A stretch of 40,827 nt of DNA from Actinomadura sp. 7K507 (GCF_004348425.1 NZ_SMKK01000067.1:1-40827); one strand, 5' to 3'; positions 30,863 to 39,529 are shown, counted from the stretch's first letter. The notes: generated by a model not told the origin, from the sequence alone. Translations and numbers: made by a program.

Positions 30863-31393
30863 GTGCGCGACCCGGTCAAGACCACATACGGTGGGGCGGT
30901 GCCCCAGACCCCCGATCCGATCTCCGAGGCCCACCGCCAGTGGAGCCTGCGCTGGCCCGAGCACGCCGACCACATGGCGGCCGTGACCTCGGTGATGCGG
31001 GCACAGCAGCTCCTGCTGAGCCGGATCGAGGCCGTCCTCAAACCGTACGCCCTGACGTTCGCCGCCTACGAGGCGCTGCGCCTGCTCGCCTTCACCCGCA
31101 CGGGGACGCTCCCGATGGGCAAGATGGGCACCCGCCTCATGGTCCACCCGGCCTCGGTCACCAACGTGATCGGCCGCCTGGAGCAGCGCGGCCTCGTCGG
31201 CCGCGGCCCCTCCCCCGACGACCGCCGCGTCGTCCTGGCCCGCATCACCCCCGCCGGGCGGGACCTGGCCGAGGAGGCCACCCGCGCCCTCAACGAGGCG
31301 GGCTTCGGCCTCGCCGACGTCCCCGCCGCCGAGGCCGCCGGGATCACCACGGCCCTGCGCGCCGTCCGCGTGTCCGCCGGCGACCTGGACTGA
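30863..31393 (+). CDS. MarR family transcriptional regulator
   Basis: A 176-residue winged-helix regulator. The MarR core reads AAYEALRLLAFT, GTRLMVHPASVTNVIGRLEQRGLVGR (recognition helix) and SPDDRRVVLARITPAG (wing). The start is GTG 30863; the mRNA would begin on it. GTG 30899 is a second option with no promoter of its own. It is divergent from icmF and likely represses both genes. The ligand may be an acyl-CoA or aromatic acid. Confidence 0.9.
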   Translation: MRDPVKTTYGGAVPQTPDPISEAHRQWSLRWPEHADHMAAVTSVMRAQQLLLSRIEAVLKPYALTFAAYEALRLLAFTRTGTLPMGKMGTRLMVHPASVTNVIGRLEQRGLVGRGPSPDDRRVVLARITPAGRDLAEEATRALNEAGFGLADVPAAEAAGITTALRAVRVSAGDLD

Positions 31394-31443
31394 GCACCGG
31401 CGGCCCCGGGCGGCCGCCGCACTTCACCTGCGGAACGATCCCT

Positions 31444-31478
31444 TATGCTGCGGGCACATCCGTTGTGTCGCAAGGAGG
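31444..31478 (+). promoter_or_regulatory. kynA -10 box and ribosome-binding site
   Basis: TATGCT (31444-31449) is a good -10 box; the -35 region is weak. AAGGAGG at 31472-31478 is a strong ribosome site and selects the ATG at 31483 over the GTG at 31480. Confidence 0.5.
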
Positions 31479-31482
31479 CGTG

Positions 31483-32298
31483 ATGGCGGATTCGCCGACG
31501 ACGACGTACGGCGGGTACCTGAAGCTCGACGAGCTCCTGGCCTGCCAGGAGCCGAGGACACGGGCCCACGACGAGCTGCTCTTCGTGATCATCCACCAGG
31601 TCTACGAGCTGTGGTTCAAGCAGATCCTGCACGAGGCCGAGCTGCTGCAGCGCAGGCTGGAGGAGGGCGGCAGCGCGGGGGCGCTGCACACCGCGCGCCG
31701 GATCGCCAAGATCCTCAAGACGGTGGTCGGGCAGCTGGACGTGCTGGAGACGATGACGCCCAGGCAGTTCGCCGCGTTCCGGGACGTCCTCGGAAGCTCC
31801 AGCGGATTCCAGAGCGAGCAGTTCCGCGAGATCGAGGCCGTCCTCGGGCGGCGCGGCTTCCCGGCCTCGGACCTGCGCGACGACGAGCGGCTCCAGGCCG
31901 CCGTGTCCCGCCCGTCCGTCTTCGACTCCCTGCTGCGGTACCTGGACGGCAAGGGCTACCCGATCCCGCGCGAGGCGCTCGAGCGGGACACCGCCCGCCC
32001 CTGGGAGGCCGACCCCGGCGTGCAGAAGGCGCTCCTCGCCGCCTACGCCGACGAGTCCGGGCCCGCCGCCGAGGTGTGCGAGGCGCTCGTCGACGTGGAC
32101 GAGGGCGTTCAGGAGTGGCGGTACCGGCACCTGAAGATGGTCGAGCGGACGATCGGCGCCAAGATCGGCACGGGCGGGTCGGCCGGCGCGGACTACCTGC
32201 GCCGCACGCTGTTCACCCCCTCGTTCCCCGACCTGTGGGAGGTCCGCTCGCAGACCGAGGCGGCGAGCGCGGAGGAAGTGCCCGTCCATGACGGGTGA
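31483..32298 (+). CDS. kynA: Tryptophan 2,3-dioxygenase
   Basis: A 271-residue heme dioxygenase that opens the indole ring of L-tryptophan to N-formylkynurenine, the first step of the kynurenine pathway. Family marks are FVIIHQVYELWFKQIL with the active-site H38, the heme ligand H216 in RYRHLKMVERTIG, and GTGGSAG in the substrate loop. Start and ribosome site are clear. The following kmo gene begins inside its last codons, so the two are coupled. Formamidase and kynureninase genes are not in this window. Confidence 0.96.
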   Translation: MADSPTTTYGGYLKLDELLACQEPRTRAHDELLFVIIHQVYELWFKQILHEAELLQRRLEEGGSAGALHTARRIAKILKTVVGQLDVLETMTPRQFAAFRDVLGSSSGFQSEQFREIEAVLGRRGFPASDLRDDERLQAAVSRPSVFDSLLRYLDGKGYPIPREALERDTARPWEADPGVQKALLAAYADESGPAAEVCEALVDVDEGVQEWRYRHLKMVERTIGAKIGTGGSAGADYLRRTLFTPSFPDLWEVRSQTEAASAEEVPVHDG

Positions 32299-33637
32299 CG
32301 GCGCCGCGCGGGAGGACGCCCCACAAGCAGGAGGGGAACGGGTCGCGATCGTCGGCGCGGGCCTGGCGGGCTGCCTGCTGGCGGTGCTGCTGGGCCGCAG
32401 GGGCATCCCCGTGACCGTGTACGAGCGGCGGCCCGACCCGCGCGTCTCGGGCGCCGAGCGTGGACGCTCGATCAACCTGGCGATCTCGGCGCGGGGCCTG
32501 GCCGCACTGGAGCAGGTGGGCCTGCGCGACCGGTCGCTCGAGCAGGCCCTGCCGATGCACGGGCGGATGGTGCACCCGGTGTCGGGCGGGCAGAACTTCC
32601 AGCCGTACAGCGCGGACGGCGAGCGCGCCATCAACTCCATCGGCCGGGCCGAGCTGAACCGCTCGCTCCTCGACACCGCCGGCGCCACGCCCGGCGTCAC
32701 GCTCCGCTTCTCCCAGCGCGTCACGGGCGTGGACACCGCGGCCGGGACGGTGCTCCTGGAGGACTCCGACGACGAGCCCGCGGACGTCGTCCTGGCCGGA
32801 GACGGCGCCTACAGCGCGGTCCGCCGCTCCCTGGGGCTGGGCGAGGACGCCGACTTCCTGGAGCACGGCTACAAGGAGCTGACCGTCCCGCCGAAGGACG
32901 GCGAGTTCGCGCTGGACCCGGACGCGCTGCACATCTGGCCGCGCGGCACCTCGATGATGATCGCGCTGCCCAACCTCGACCGGTCGTTCACCTGCACGCT
33001 GTTCTGGCCGAAGGGCGACTTCGACGCGCTCGGCACGCCGGAGGAGGTCACCGCCTACTTCGAGCGCCACTACCCCGACGTCGCCGGCCTGATGCCGGAC
33101 CTCGCCGACGACTACGAGCACAATCCGGTCGGGTCGCTGGTGACCGTCCGGTGCTGGCCGTGGACCCGGCACGCGGACGGGGGCGGCGGCGCGATCGTGG
33201 CGCTGCTGGGGGACGCCGCGCACGCGATCGTCCCGTTCTTCGGGCAGGGCGCCAACTGCGCGTTCGAGGACTGCATCGAGATCGACCGCTGCCTGACCGA
33301 GACCGGCGGCGACTGGGCCGGGGCGCTGTCGCTGTACCAGGAGCGCCGCAAGGCCAACACCGACGCGATCGCCGGGATGGCCCTGGACAACTTCATCGAG
33401 ATGCGCGACCGGGTGTCGTCGCCGGTGTACCGGGCGAAGCAGGCGGCGACGCACGCGCTGGAGCGGCGGCTGGCGGGACGCTACGTCTCCCGCTACGAGC
33501 TGGTGTCGTTCTCGACGATGCCGTACGCGGAGATCCCGGCGCGGATCAGGCGGCAGAACCGGATCCTCGCCGGCGCCGCCGCGGGCACCGCCGCCGCCCT
33601 CGCCCTGACCGCGCTCGCCCTGCGCCGCCGGGCCTAG
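32288..33637 (+). CDS. kmo: Kynurenine 3-monooxygenase
   Basis: A 449-residue FAD monooxygenase that makes 3-hydroxykynurenine from kynurenine. It has the Rossmann loop VAIVGAGLAG (residues 19-28), the arginine-rich substrate motif SINLAISARG, and the second FAD motif LLGDAAHAIVPFFGQGAN. Unusually for a bacterial enzyme, the C terminus ends in a hydrophobic helix (about residues 426-444, rich in Ala and Leu) followed by RRRA. This is like the membrane anchor of eukaryotic KMO. The ATG lies 11 bases inside kynA. The stop codon shares a CTAG with the convergent MFS gene. Confidence 0.93.
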   Translation: MTGDGAAREDAPQAGGERVAIVGAGLAGCLLAVLLGRRGIPVTVYERRPDPRVSGAERGRSINLAISARGLAALEQVGLRDRSLEQALPMHGRMVHPVSGGQNFQPYSADGERAINSIGRAELNRSLLDTAGATPGVTLRFSQRVTGVDTAAGTVLLEDSDDEPADVVLAGDGAYSAVRRSLGLGEDADFLEHGYKELTVPPKDGEFALDPDALHIWPRGTSMMIALPNLDRSFTCTLFWPKGDFDALGTPEEVTAYFERHYPDVAGLMPDLADDYEHNPVGSLVTVRCWPWTRHADGGGGAIVALLGDAAHAIVPFFGQGANCAFEDCIEIDRCLTETGGDWAGALSLYQERRKANTDAIAGMALDNFIEMRDRVSSPVYRAKQAATHALERRLAGRYVSRYELVSFSTMPYAEIPARIRRQNRILAGAAAGTAAALALTALALRRRA

Positions 33638-35052
33638 CCGGAGCGGCGGCCGGTCACCACGTCGGCGACGGCCGCCGCCAGCGCCGCCAGGACGAGCACC
33701 ATGATGACGACCAGCCCGTACCGGAACGCGGCCGCCCAGTCCCCGGCCGTCCGGGACAGGGTGGCGAAGAACACCGACCCGACGGCGGCGATGCCCATCG
33801 CGGTGCCGACGCGCTGGCCGGTCTGCAGCACGCCCGCCGCGCTGCCGCCCTCGGTGTGGGGAACCTCCGACAGCGTGATCGTCTGGTTGGGCGCGATGAC
33901 GAGGCCGCTGCCGATTCCCGCGACCAGCAGCGGCGCCGCGGTCACCCACGCCACGCCGCTCCCCGGGTGCAGTTCGACCGCCACCCAGGCCGCGCCGAGG
34001 CCCGCCAGCACCAATCCGAGCCCGGCGGCGACGAGCGGGCGGCCGTACCGCGCGACGAGCCGGCCCCCGGCGGCGGACGCGGCGCCCGACCCGACCGCGA
34101 ACGGGGTGATCGCGAGTCCCGCGCCGAGCGCGCTGTAGCCCAGGCCGTTCTGCAGGTAGAGGACGAAGATGAAGAAGACCGCGGTGAACCCCGCGAAGTA
34201 CAGGAGCGCGATCGTCGAGCCCAGCGCGTAGGAGCGGAGCCGGAACAGCGCGAGGTCGACCATCGGCGTCCGGGCCCGGCGCTCCCACGCGGCGAACGCC
34301 GCGATCAGCGCTACACCCGCGAGGACCAGCAGCCACTTCAGGCCGCCGCGCCACTGCTGCTCCTGGACGAGCGGCAGCAGCACGCACACGAGACCCGCGC
34401 CCAGCAGCACGACCCCGAGCGGGTCGAGGCCCTGGCGCTCCCCGTAGACGGGGGCGGGAAGCAGCCGCCACGCCAGTACCAGCGCCACCACCCCGACCGG
34501 GACGTTGACGTAGAACACCCAGCGCCAGCCCTCGTCGGGCCCCGCGAGGGCGATCAGGGCGCCGCCGAGCAGCGGGCCGACGGCCGTGGCGACCCCGATG
34601 ACGGAGCCGAGGGCGCCGAACGCCCGTCCCCGGTCGGCGCCGCGGAACAGCTGCTGGATGAGTCCCGCGACCTGCGGGTTGAGGATGCCGCCCGCGACGC
34701 CCTGCACGAGCCGGGCCAGGACGAGGAACAGGACGGTCGGGGCGATCCCGGCCAGCGCGCTCGCCACCGTGAACAAGGCGAGCCCCGACATGAAGACGGC
34801 GCGGCGGCTGCGCGCGTCGCCGAGCCGCCCCGCCGGCACCAGGACGAGCCCGAACGCCAGCGCGTACCCGGACAGGACCCACTGCAGCCCGGCGTCGGAC
34901 GCGTCCAGCCCCGCGCGGATCGACGGCAGCGCCACGTTGACGATGCTGACGTCCAGCAGGGTCATGAACGCCGCGACGAGGCAGACCGAAAGCGCCTGCC
35001 AGCGCCGCTTCTTGTCCCACTCCCGCTCCGGGTCCGCGGCCTCGCTGCGCAC
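33634..35052 (-). CDS. MFS drug/metabolite exporter, DHA2 (14-TM) family
   Basis: A 472-residue transporter with about 14 membrane segments. Family marks are the first-helix motif LDVSIVNVALPSI, GRLGDARSRRAVF (motif A) and GPLLGGALI (motif C of drug/H+ antiporters). This EmrB/QacA-type group exports drugs, dyes or small metabolites. It is convergent with kmo, so a link to kynurenine metabolites is possible but unproven. The start is GTG 35052, and a possible -10 box (TAGGAC) ends seven bases before it. Confidence 0.9.
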   Translation of the reverse strand: MRSEAADPEREWDKKRRWQALSVCLVAAFMTLLDVSIVNVALPSIRAGLDASDAGLQWVLSGYALAFGLVLVPAGRLGDARSRRAVFMSGLALFTVASALAGIAPTVLFLVLARLVQGVAGGILNPQVAGLIQQLFRGADRGRAFGALGSVIGVATAVGPLLGGALIALAGPDEGWRWVFYVNVPVGVVALVLAWRLLPAPVYGERQGLDPLGVVLLGAGLVCVLLPLVQEQQWRGGLKWLLVLAGVALIAAFAAWERRARTPMVDLALFRLRSYALGSTIALLYFAGFTAVFFIFVLYLQNGLGYSALGAGLAITPFAVGSGAASAAGGRLVARYGRPLVAAGLGLVLAGLGAAWVAVELHPGSGVAWVTAAPLLVAGIGSGLVIAPNQTITLSEVPHTEGGSAAGVLQTGQRVGTAMGIAAVGSVFFATLSRTAGDWAAAFRYGLVVIMVLVLAALAAAVADVVTGRRSG

Positions 35053-35058
35053 TGCCCG

Positions 35059-35064
35059 GTCCTA
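35059..35064 (-). promoter_or_regulatory. Possible -10 box of the MFS gene
   Basis: TAGGAC on the minus strand lies six bases from the GTG at 35052, which would give a leaderless mRNA. The last base does not fit the TAnnnT consensus. A 7-bp inverted repeat GGGCCGG/CCGGCCC (35089-35113) lies further upstream in the same intergenic region. Confidence 0.35.
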
Positions 35065-35132
35065 TCCGGGGATCACCGTGTGAAACCCGGGCCGGGCGCG
35101 TCCCGTCCGGCCCGCTGTGCCACAGTTGGCCG

Positions 35133-35369
35133 ATGACCGACTCCGCTCCGGGAACCGGCCCCGAAGAACCGCAGTGCTCGGCCAGGGACTGCCGCGCCGG
35201 CGCCGTGTGGGCGCTGCGGTGGAACAACCCGAAGATCCACACCCCGGACCGGCGGAAGATCTGGCTCGCCTGCGACGAGCACCGCGAGAGCCTGTCGGCG
35301 TTCCTGTCCCGCCGCGACTTCCTGAAGGACGTGGTGCCCCTCGCCGACGTGGAGCCCGGCGACGGTTAG
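35133..35369 (+). CDS. Small conserved actinobacterial protein, putative zinc knuckle
   Basis: A 78-residue protein with C15-x4-C20 (CSARDC) and C47-x2-H50 (CDEH), arranged as in a small zinc-binding fold, and an RWNNPKIHTPDRRKIWLAC core that is familiar from short conserved actinobacterial proteins. No function is known to me. It starts at ATG 35133 without an obvious ribosome site. A CACAGT seven bases upstream could be a -10 box for a leaderless mRNA. It is convergent with the DUF6457 gene. Confidence 0.75.
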   Translation: MTDSAPGTGPEEPQCSARDCRAGAVWALRWNNPKIHTPDRRKIWLACDEHRESLSAFLSRRDFLKDVVPLADVEPGDG

Positions 35370-35379
35370 CCGCCGGGAG

Positions 35380-35670
35380 TCAGGCGTCGCCGAGGACGGG
35401 TTCGCCCGCCGGGCCCGGCACCTCGGACGGCTTCCCGGCCTCGGCGTCCCAGCCCTCGGCCATCTCGGTCAGCCGGGCGGCGGCGTCCCGCGCGGGCGCG
35501 CCCCGGCCGACCGCGAGACCGAGCAGGTACGCCGTCAGCGGCGCGCCCGGCCGCGCGACCCCGTGCGCGACGTCGCGGGCGAGGTCGAGCACCAGGTCGC
35601 GGTCGATCTCGCAGCGTTCGAGGCCCAGTTCGTGACAGGCCGCGTTCATCCAGTCCTCGAGTACGGACAT
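35380..35670 (-). CDS. DUF6457 domain protein
   Basis: A 96-residue protein beginning MSVLEDWMNAACHELGL, the hallmark of DUF6457, often encoded next to or fused with MobA in actinobacteria. The role is unknown, presumably in molybdenum-cofactor guanylylation or delivery. ATG 35670 with AGGGGGA upstream is preferred over the 13-residue longer frame. It is the third gene of the moaA-mobA operon. Confidence 0.8.
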   Translation of the reverse strand: MSVLEDWMNAACHELGLERCEIDRDLVLDLARDVAHGVARPGAPLTAYLLGLAVGRGAPARDAAARLTEMAEGWDAEAGKPSEVPGPAGEPVLGDA

Positions 35671-35719
35671 GGGTCCCCCTTCACGCATGGTCTCGGCGAA
35701 CCTCCCCACTTTCGCACGA

Positions 35720-36289
35720 TCAAAGCAGGCGTTCGGCGGCGGCCAGCGCCTCCGGGGTATCGCAGTCGTACCAGGCCGGGCGGGTACCCGCCGGCAACGC
35801 GACCGTGGCGGGGCCGAGCGGGCCGAGGAGCCCGCGCAGCGACGCGCCGCGGTAGCCGTCCAGTGCCGTCCGCAGCGTTGCGGCGTGCCAGCAGCCGGCC
35901 AGCCACTGCTCGCGGCCGTCCTCGTCCACCAGCACGGACCCGGGCCGCTCCCCCATCTCCTCCAGCAGCCGGTCGATGTGGGCGGGACGCAGGAACGGCA
36001 GGTCGGCGGCCAGCAGCGCCAGCCGCGGCGAGCGCACCCGCGCCAGCCCGGCGCGCAGCGCGGGCACCGGCCCGGCGCCGGGCGGGTCCTCCCGGACGAG
36101 CACGGCCCCCGGCAGGACGTCGCGCGGCGGCCCCACCACGATCAGCCGGGCCGCCCCCGACGCGGCGGCGGCCGCCCACTCGATCAGCGCGCGGCCGCCC
36201 ACGGGCGCGGCGGGCTTGTCCGCGCCGAACCGGCGGGCTCGCCCGCCCGCCAGCAGGACCGCGTCGAACGGCCCGGCCGCCCCGGTCAT
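35720..36289 (-). CDS. mobA: Molybdenum cofactor guanylyltransferase
   Basis: A 189-residue nucleotidyltransferase. LLAGGRARRFGADKP is the GTP-binding loop with its lysine, and LLAADLPFL carries the metal-binding aspartate. MobA transfers GMP to molybdopterin to form the MGD cofactor used by formate dehydrogenases and nitrate reductases. Its ATG overlaps the moaA stop by one base. The DUF6457 gene follows after 49 bases. Confidence 0.85.
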   Translation of the reverse strand: MTGAAGPFDAVLLAGGRARRFGADKPAAPVGGRALIEWAAAAASGAARLIVVGPPRDVLPGAVLVREDPPGAGPVPALRAGLARVRSPRLALLAADLPFLRPAHIDRLLEEMGERPGSVLVDEDGREQWLAGCWHAATLRTALDGYRGASLRGLLGPLGPATVALPAGTRPAWYDCDTPEALAAAERLL

Positions 36290-37278
36290 CAGCCGCCGAT
36301 CGCCGACATGGGCCGCGCGGGCTGCAGGAAGGACGGGTCGTCGATGCCGTGCCCGGCGCGTTTGGCCCACACCGCCTTGCGCCAGCGGTCGGCCAGTTCG
36401 CCGTCGGTGGCGCCGTCGCGCATCGCGTCGCGCAGGTTGGACTCCTCGGTGGCGAACAGGCAGTTGCGGACCTGCCCGTCGGCGGTGAGCCGCACCCGGT
36501 CGCACGCGCCGCAGAACGGCCGGGTCACCGAGCCGATGACGCCGACGGTCTCCGGGCCGCCGCCGATCGCGAACGACTCGGCGGGCGCGCTGCCGCGGTC
36601 GTGCTCCTCGTCCGGGGCCAGGTCGAACTTCGCCGACAGCCGCTCCAGGATCTCGTCGGCGGTGACCATGTTCTCGCGGGTCCAGCCGTGCTGGGCGTCC
36701 AGCGGCATCTGCTCGATGAACCGCAGCCGGTAGCCGTGGTCGAGGCAGTACCGCAGCAGCGGGACGGCCTCGTGGTCGTTGACGCCGCGCATCAGCACCG
36801 CGTTGACCTTGACCGGTTCGAGGCCGGCCGCCTGCGCCGCGGCCAGGCCCTTCAGCACGTCGTCCAGGCGGTCGCGGTGCGCGAGCCGCTCGAAGGTGCC
36901 GCGGTCGAGGGTGTCGAGGGAGACGTTGACCCGGTCGAGCCCGGCCTCGGCCAGCGGCGCGGCCAGCCGGTCCAGCCCGATGCCGTTGGTGGTCAGCGAG
37001 ACCTGCGGGCGCGGCGCCTGCCCGGTCGTCCGCCCCACGATGCCGGGAAGGCCGCGCCGCAGCAGCGGCTCGCCGCCGGTGTAGCGGACCTCGGTGACTC
37101 CCAGGTCACGGACGGCCAGGCTCACCAGCCGCGTGACCTCGTCGTCGGTGAGCAGCTCGGGCTTGGGCAGCCAGTCCAGGCCCTCCGCCGGCATGCAGTA
37201 GGAGCATCGGAGATTGCAGCGGTCGGTGAGGGAGACCCGCAGATCCGTTGCGGTACGGCCGAAGGTATCGACCAGCAC
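36289..37278 (-). CDS. moaA: GTP 3',8-cyclase
   Basis: A 329-residue radical-SAM enzyme, first step of molybdenum cofactor synthesis (GTP to 3',8-cyclo-H2GTP, with MoaC). The SAM cluster ligands are C21, C25 and C28 (CNLRCSYC). The C-terminal cluster ligands are in FCGACDRVRL and RNCLF. The chain ends in the required Gly-Gly (SAIGG). It leads the operon with mobA. A strong site for formate dehydrogenase maturation is suggested by selB 2 kb away. Confidence 0.96.
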   Translation of the reverse strand: MLVDTFGRTATDLRVSLTDRCNLRCSYCMPAEGLDWLPKPELLTDDEVTRLVSLAVRDLGVTEVRYTGGEPLLRRGLPGIVGRTTGQAPRPQVSLTTNGIGLDRLAAPLAEAGLDRVNVSLDTLDRGTFERLAHRDRLDDVLKGLAAAQAAGLEPVKVNAVLMRGVNDHEAVPLLRYCLDHGYRLRFIEQMPLDAQHGWTRENMVTADEILERLSAKFDLAPDEEHDRGSAPAESFAIGGGPETVGVIGSVTRPFCGACDRVRLTADGQVRNCLFATEESNLRDAMRDGATDGELADRWRKAVWAKRAGHGIDDPSFLQPARPMSAIGG

Positions 37279-37385
37279 TGGCGCCCCTTCCTATTGCGGT
37301 CGGACACACCAGCCTATTCCGGTGGTTGACGATCCGTCGCCTCGCGAGAGACGGTTACGTTCCGTCGACCATGGAGGAGGCCGGA

Positions 37386-38192
37386 GTGACCACGTCGCGG
37401 GAGTGGGAGTTCGCGGGGACGCGGGGCGCGATCACCGCCCGCATCTGGGCGGACGGCGAGCCGCGCTACGTCGCCGTCCTCGTGCACGGCTACGGCGAGC
37501 ATCTCGGCCGCTACGACCATGTCGCCGGCGTCCTCGTCCGGCACGGCGCCGTCGTCTGCGGCCCCGACCACATGGGGCACGGCCGCTCGGCGGGCGACCG
37601 CGTGCTGATCGAGGACTACGAGGACGTCGTGGCCGACCTGCACACGGTCGTGGAGTCGGCGCGCGGCGACCATCCCGGCCTGCCCGTCGTCATGATCGGC
37701 CACTCCATGGGCGGGCTCCTCGCGTCCCGGTACGCCCAGCTGCACGGCGGTCCGCTCGCCGCGCTGGTGCTGTCCGGGCCGGTGCTGGGCCGCTGGCAGG
37801 TCGTGGCGGACCTGCTCCCGCTGGACGAGATGCCGGACGAGCCGATCGACACGTCCACGCTGTCGCGCGACCCGGCCGTCGGCAAGGCCTACACCGAGGA
37901 CCCGCTCATCTGGCACGGCCCGTTCAAGAAGGCCACCGTGCAGGCCCTCGACACCGCGATGAGGCGCGTCACCGACCACGGCTCCCTGGGCGCCCTCCCG
38001 ACCTTCTACGTGCACGGCGAGGACGACCGGCTCGTGACGCCGGCGGACACCCGCGTCGGCGTCGAGGCGATCCGCGGCGGCGACTTCACCGAGCGGTTCT
38101 ACCCCGGGGCCCGCCACGAGGTCTTCAACGAGACGAACCGCGAAGAGGTCCTCGCCGACGTCACCGCCTTCATCGACCGCGTTCTGGGCTGA
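37386..38192 (+). CDS. Monoacylglycerol lipase-like alpha/beta hydrolase
   Basis: A 268-residue serine hydrolase of the monoacylglycerol lipase group (similar to mycobacterial Rv0183). Motifs are HGYGEHLGRYDHVA, DHMGHGRSAGDR, the nucleophile S107 in GHSMGG, the acid D213/D214 in HGEDDRL, and the base H244 in ARHEVFNE. It likely hydrolyses monoacylglycerols or lysophospholipids. GTG 37386 is preferred, with GGAGGAGG five bases upstream and a start matching relatives (TTSREWEFAG). ATG 37371 would add five residues. Confidence 0.88.
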   Translation: MTTSREWEFAGTRGAITARIWADGEPRYVAVLVHGYGEHLGRYDHVAGVLVRHGAVVCGPDHMGHGRSAGDRVLIEDYEDVVADLHTVVESARGDHPGLPVVMIGHSMGGLLASRYAQLHGGPLAALVLSGPVLGRWQVVADLLPLDEMPDEPIDTSTLSRDPAVGKAYTEDPLIWHGPFKKATVQALDTAMRRVTDHGSLGALPTFYVHGEDDRLVTPADTRVGVEAIRGGDFTERFYPGARHEVFNETNREEVLADVTAFIDRVLG

Positions 38193-38218
38193 CCGCCGGA
38201 CGGCGGTCGGCCCAGAAC
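38181..38218. terminator. Bidirectional hairpin terminator between convergent genes
   Basis: GTTCTGGGC-T-GACCGCC, loop GGAC, GGCGGTC-G-GCCCAGAAC: a 17-bp stem with one T-G wobble. It begins inside the lipase stop region and ends five bases before the rtcB stop, so it serves both genes. Confidence 0.85.
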
Positions 38219-38222
38219 GGGT

Positions 38223-39416
38223 TCAGCCCTTCACGCAGATGAGCTGGCGAAGGTGGGCGACGACCTCGACCAGGTCGGACTGGGCCTCGATCACCGTCTC
38301 CAGGTCCTTGTAGGCGCCGGGGATCTCGTCGATGACGCCGCTGTCCTTGCGGCACTCGACGCCCTGCGTCTGCGCGACGAGGTCGTCCACGGTGAAGTTC
38401 TTGCGGGCCTTGTTGCGGCTCATCCTGCGGCCCGCGCCGTGCGAGGCGGAGTTGTAGGCGGTCTCGTTGCCGAGGCCGCGCACGATGTAGGTGCCGGTCG
38501 CCATCGACCCCGGGATGATGCCGAGGTCGCCGGCGCCCGCGCGGATCGCGCCCTTGCGGGTGACGAGGAGCTCGGTGCCGCCGTACTCCTCCTCCGCCAC
38601 GTAGTTGTGGTGGCAGGAGATGCTCTGGTTCCAGCGGCAGCGCTTCTCGCCGAACCGCTTGGTCACGACGTTCTGCGCGAGCGCCATCATGACGGCGCGG
38701 TTGCGGCGCGCGTACTCCTGCGCCCAGAACAGGTCGTGGCGGTAGGCGTCCATCTTCACGGTGCCGGTGAGGAACACGGCGAGGTCGTTGTCCGGCAGGT
38801 CCTGGTTGTGCGGGAGTTTGCGGGCGGCCTCGATGTGCTGCTCGGCCAGCTCGTTGCCGATGTTGCGGGACCCCGAGTGCAGGACGAGCCAGATGGCGCC
38901 GTCGTCGTCCGCGCACAGCTCCAGGAAGTGGTTGCCGCCGCCGAGCGTGCCCATCTGCGTGCGGGCGCGGCCGTGGCGGGACCGCACCGCCGGGTGCAGC
39001 TCGTCGAACCCCTTCCAGAAGTCGTACCAGCCGCGCTCCTTCAGGTTCGGGAGCCCGTCCGGGTCCACGGCCTGGCGGTGCGAGCCGCGGCCGACGGGGA
39101 TCGCCTTCTCCAGGCGGCCGCGCAGGACGGACAGGTCGTCGGGCATGTCCTCGACGGTGAGCGACGACTTCGCGGCGGTCATCCCGCAGCCGATGTCGAC
39201 GCCGACGGCCGCCGGGGACACCGCGTCCTTCATCGCGATGACCGAGCCGACGGTCGCGCCCTTGCCGTAGTGGACGTCGGGCATCACCGCGAGGCCCTCC
39301 ACCCACGGCAGGGCGGAGACGTTGCGGAGCTGGTCGAGGGCCTGGTCCTCGACGGTGGCCGGGTCGGTCCACATCCGGATGGGAACGCGGCCGCCCTTGA
39401 TGGTCTGGTACGGCAT
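38223..39416 (-). CDS. rtcB: RNA-splicing ligase RtcB
   Basis: A 397-residue 3'-phosphate RNA ligase that joins RNA 3'-phosphate or 2',3'-cyclic phosphate ends to 5'-OH using GTP and manganese. Metal ligands include D74 and C77 in GVDIGCGM. Further marks are GNHFLEL, HSGSRNIG and the histidine that takes GMP, H326 in SHGAGRRMSR. The ATG at 39416 has GGAGAAGG upstream. It lies directly after selB on the same strand, with a 113-base gap that shows nothing else I can name. Confidence 0.95.
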   Translation of the reverse strand: MPYQTIKGGRVPIRMWTDPATVEDQALDQLRNVSALPWVEGLAVMPDVHYGKGATVGSVIAMKDAVSPAAVGVDIGCGMTAAKSSLTVEDMPDDLSVLRGRLEKAIPVGRGSHRQAVDPDGLPNLKERGWYDFWKGFDELHPAVRSRHGRARTQMGTLGGGNHFLELCADDDGAIWLVLHSGSRNIGNELAEQHIEAARKLPHNQDLPDNDLAVFLTGTVKMDAYRHDLFWAQEYARRNRAVMMALAQNVVTKRFGEKRCRWNQSISCHHNYVAEEEYGGTELLVTRKGAIRAGAGDLGIIPGSMATGTYIVRGLGNETAYNSASHGAGRRMSRNKARKNFTVDDLVAQTQGVECRKDSGVIDEIPGAYKDLETVIEAQSDLVEVVAHLRQLICVKG

Positions 39417-39529
39417 GCCTTCTCCTTGATCGACGGGATCCGAACCGTGATCTATGACGCCAGAGCCGGGGTGCGCGGTTCAACTTGTTTTCCCACCGTG
39501 CCCCTTTCCCGCGTGCCGATGCCGGCGGG

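Noticed and set aside
32213..35242. A 1009-codon open frame on the minus strand
   Set aside because: It is antisense to kmo and in a shifted frame of the MFS gene. It is Arg/Gly/Ala-rich without any domain, the usual by-product of high-GC coding sequence.
39425..39475. Possible tRNA (tRNA-Sec) between rtcB and selB
   Set aside because: A T-loop-like GGATCCGAACC is present, but the flanking bases do not form a T stem, and no acceptor stem or anticodon arm can be drawn.
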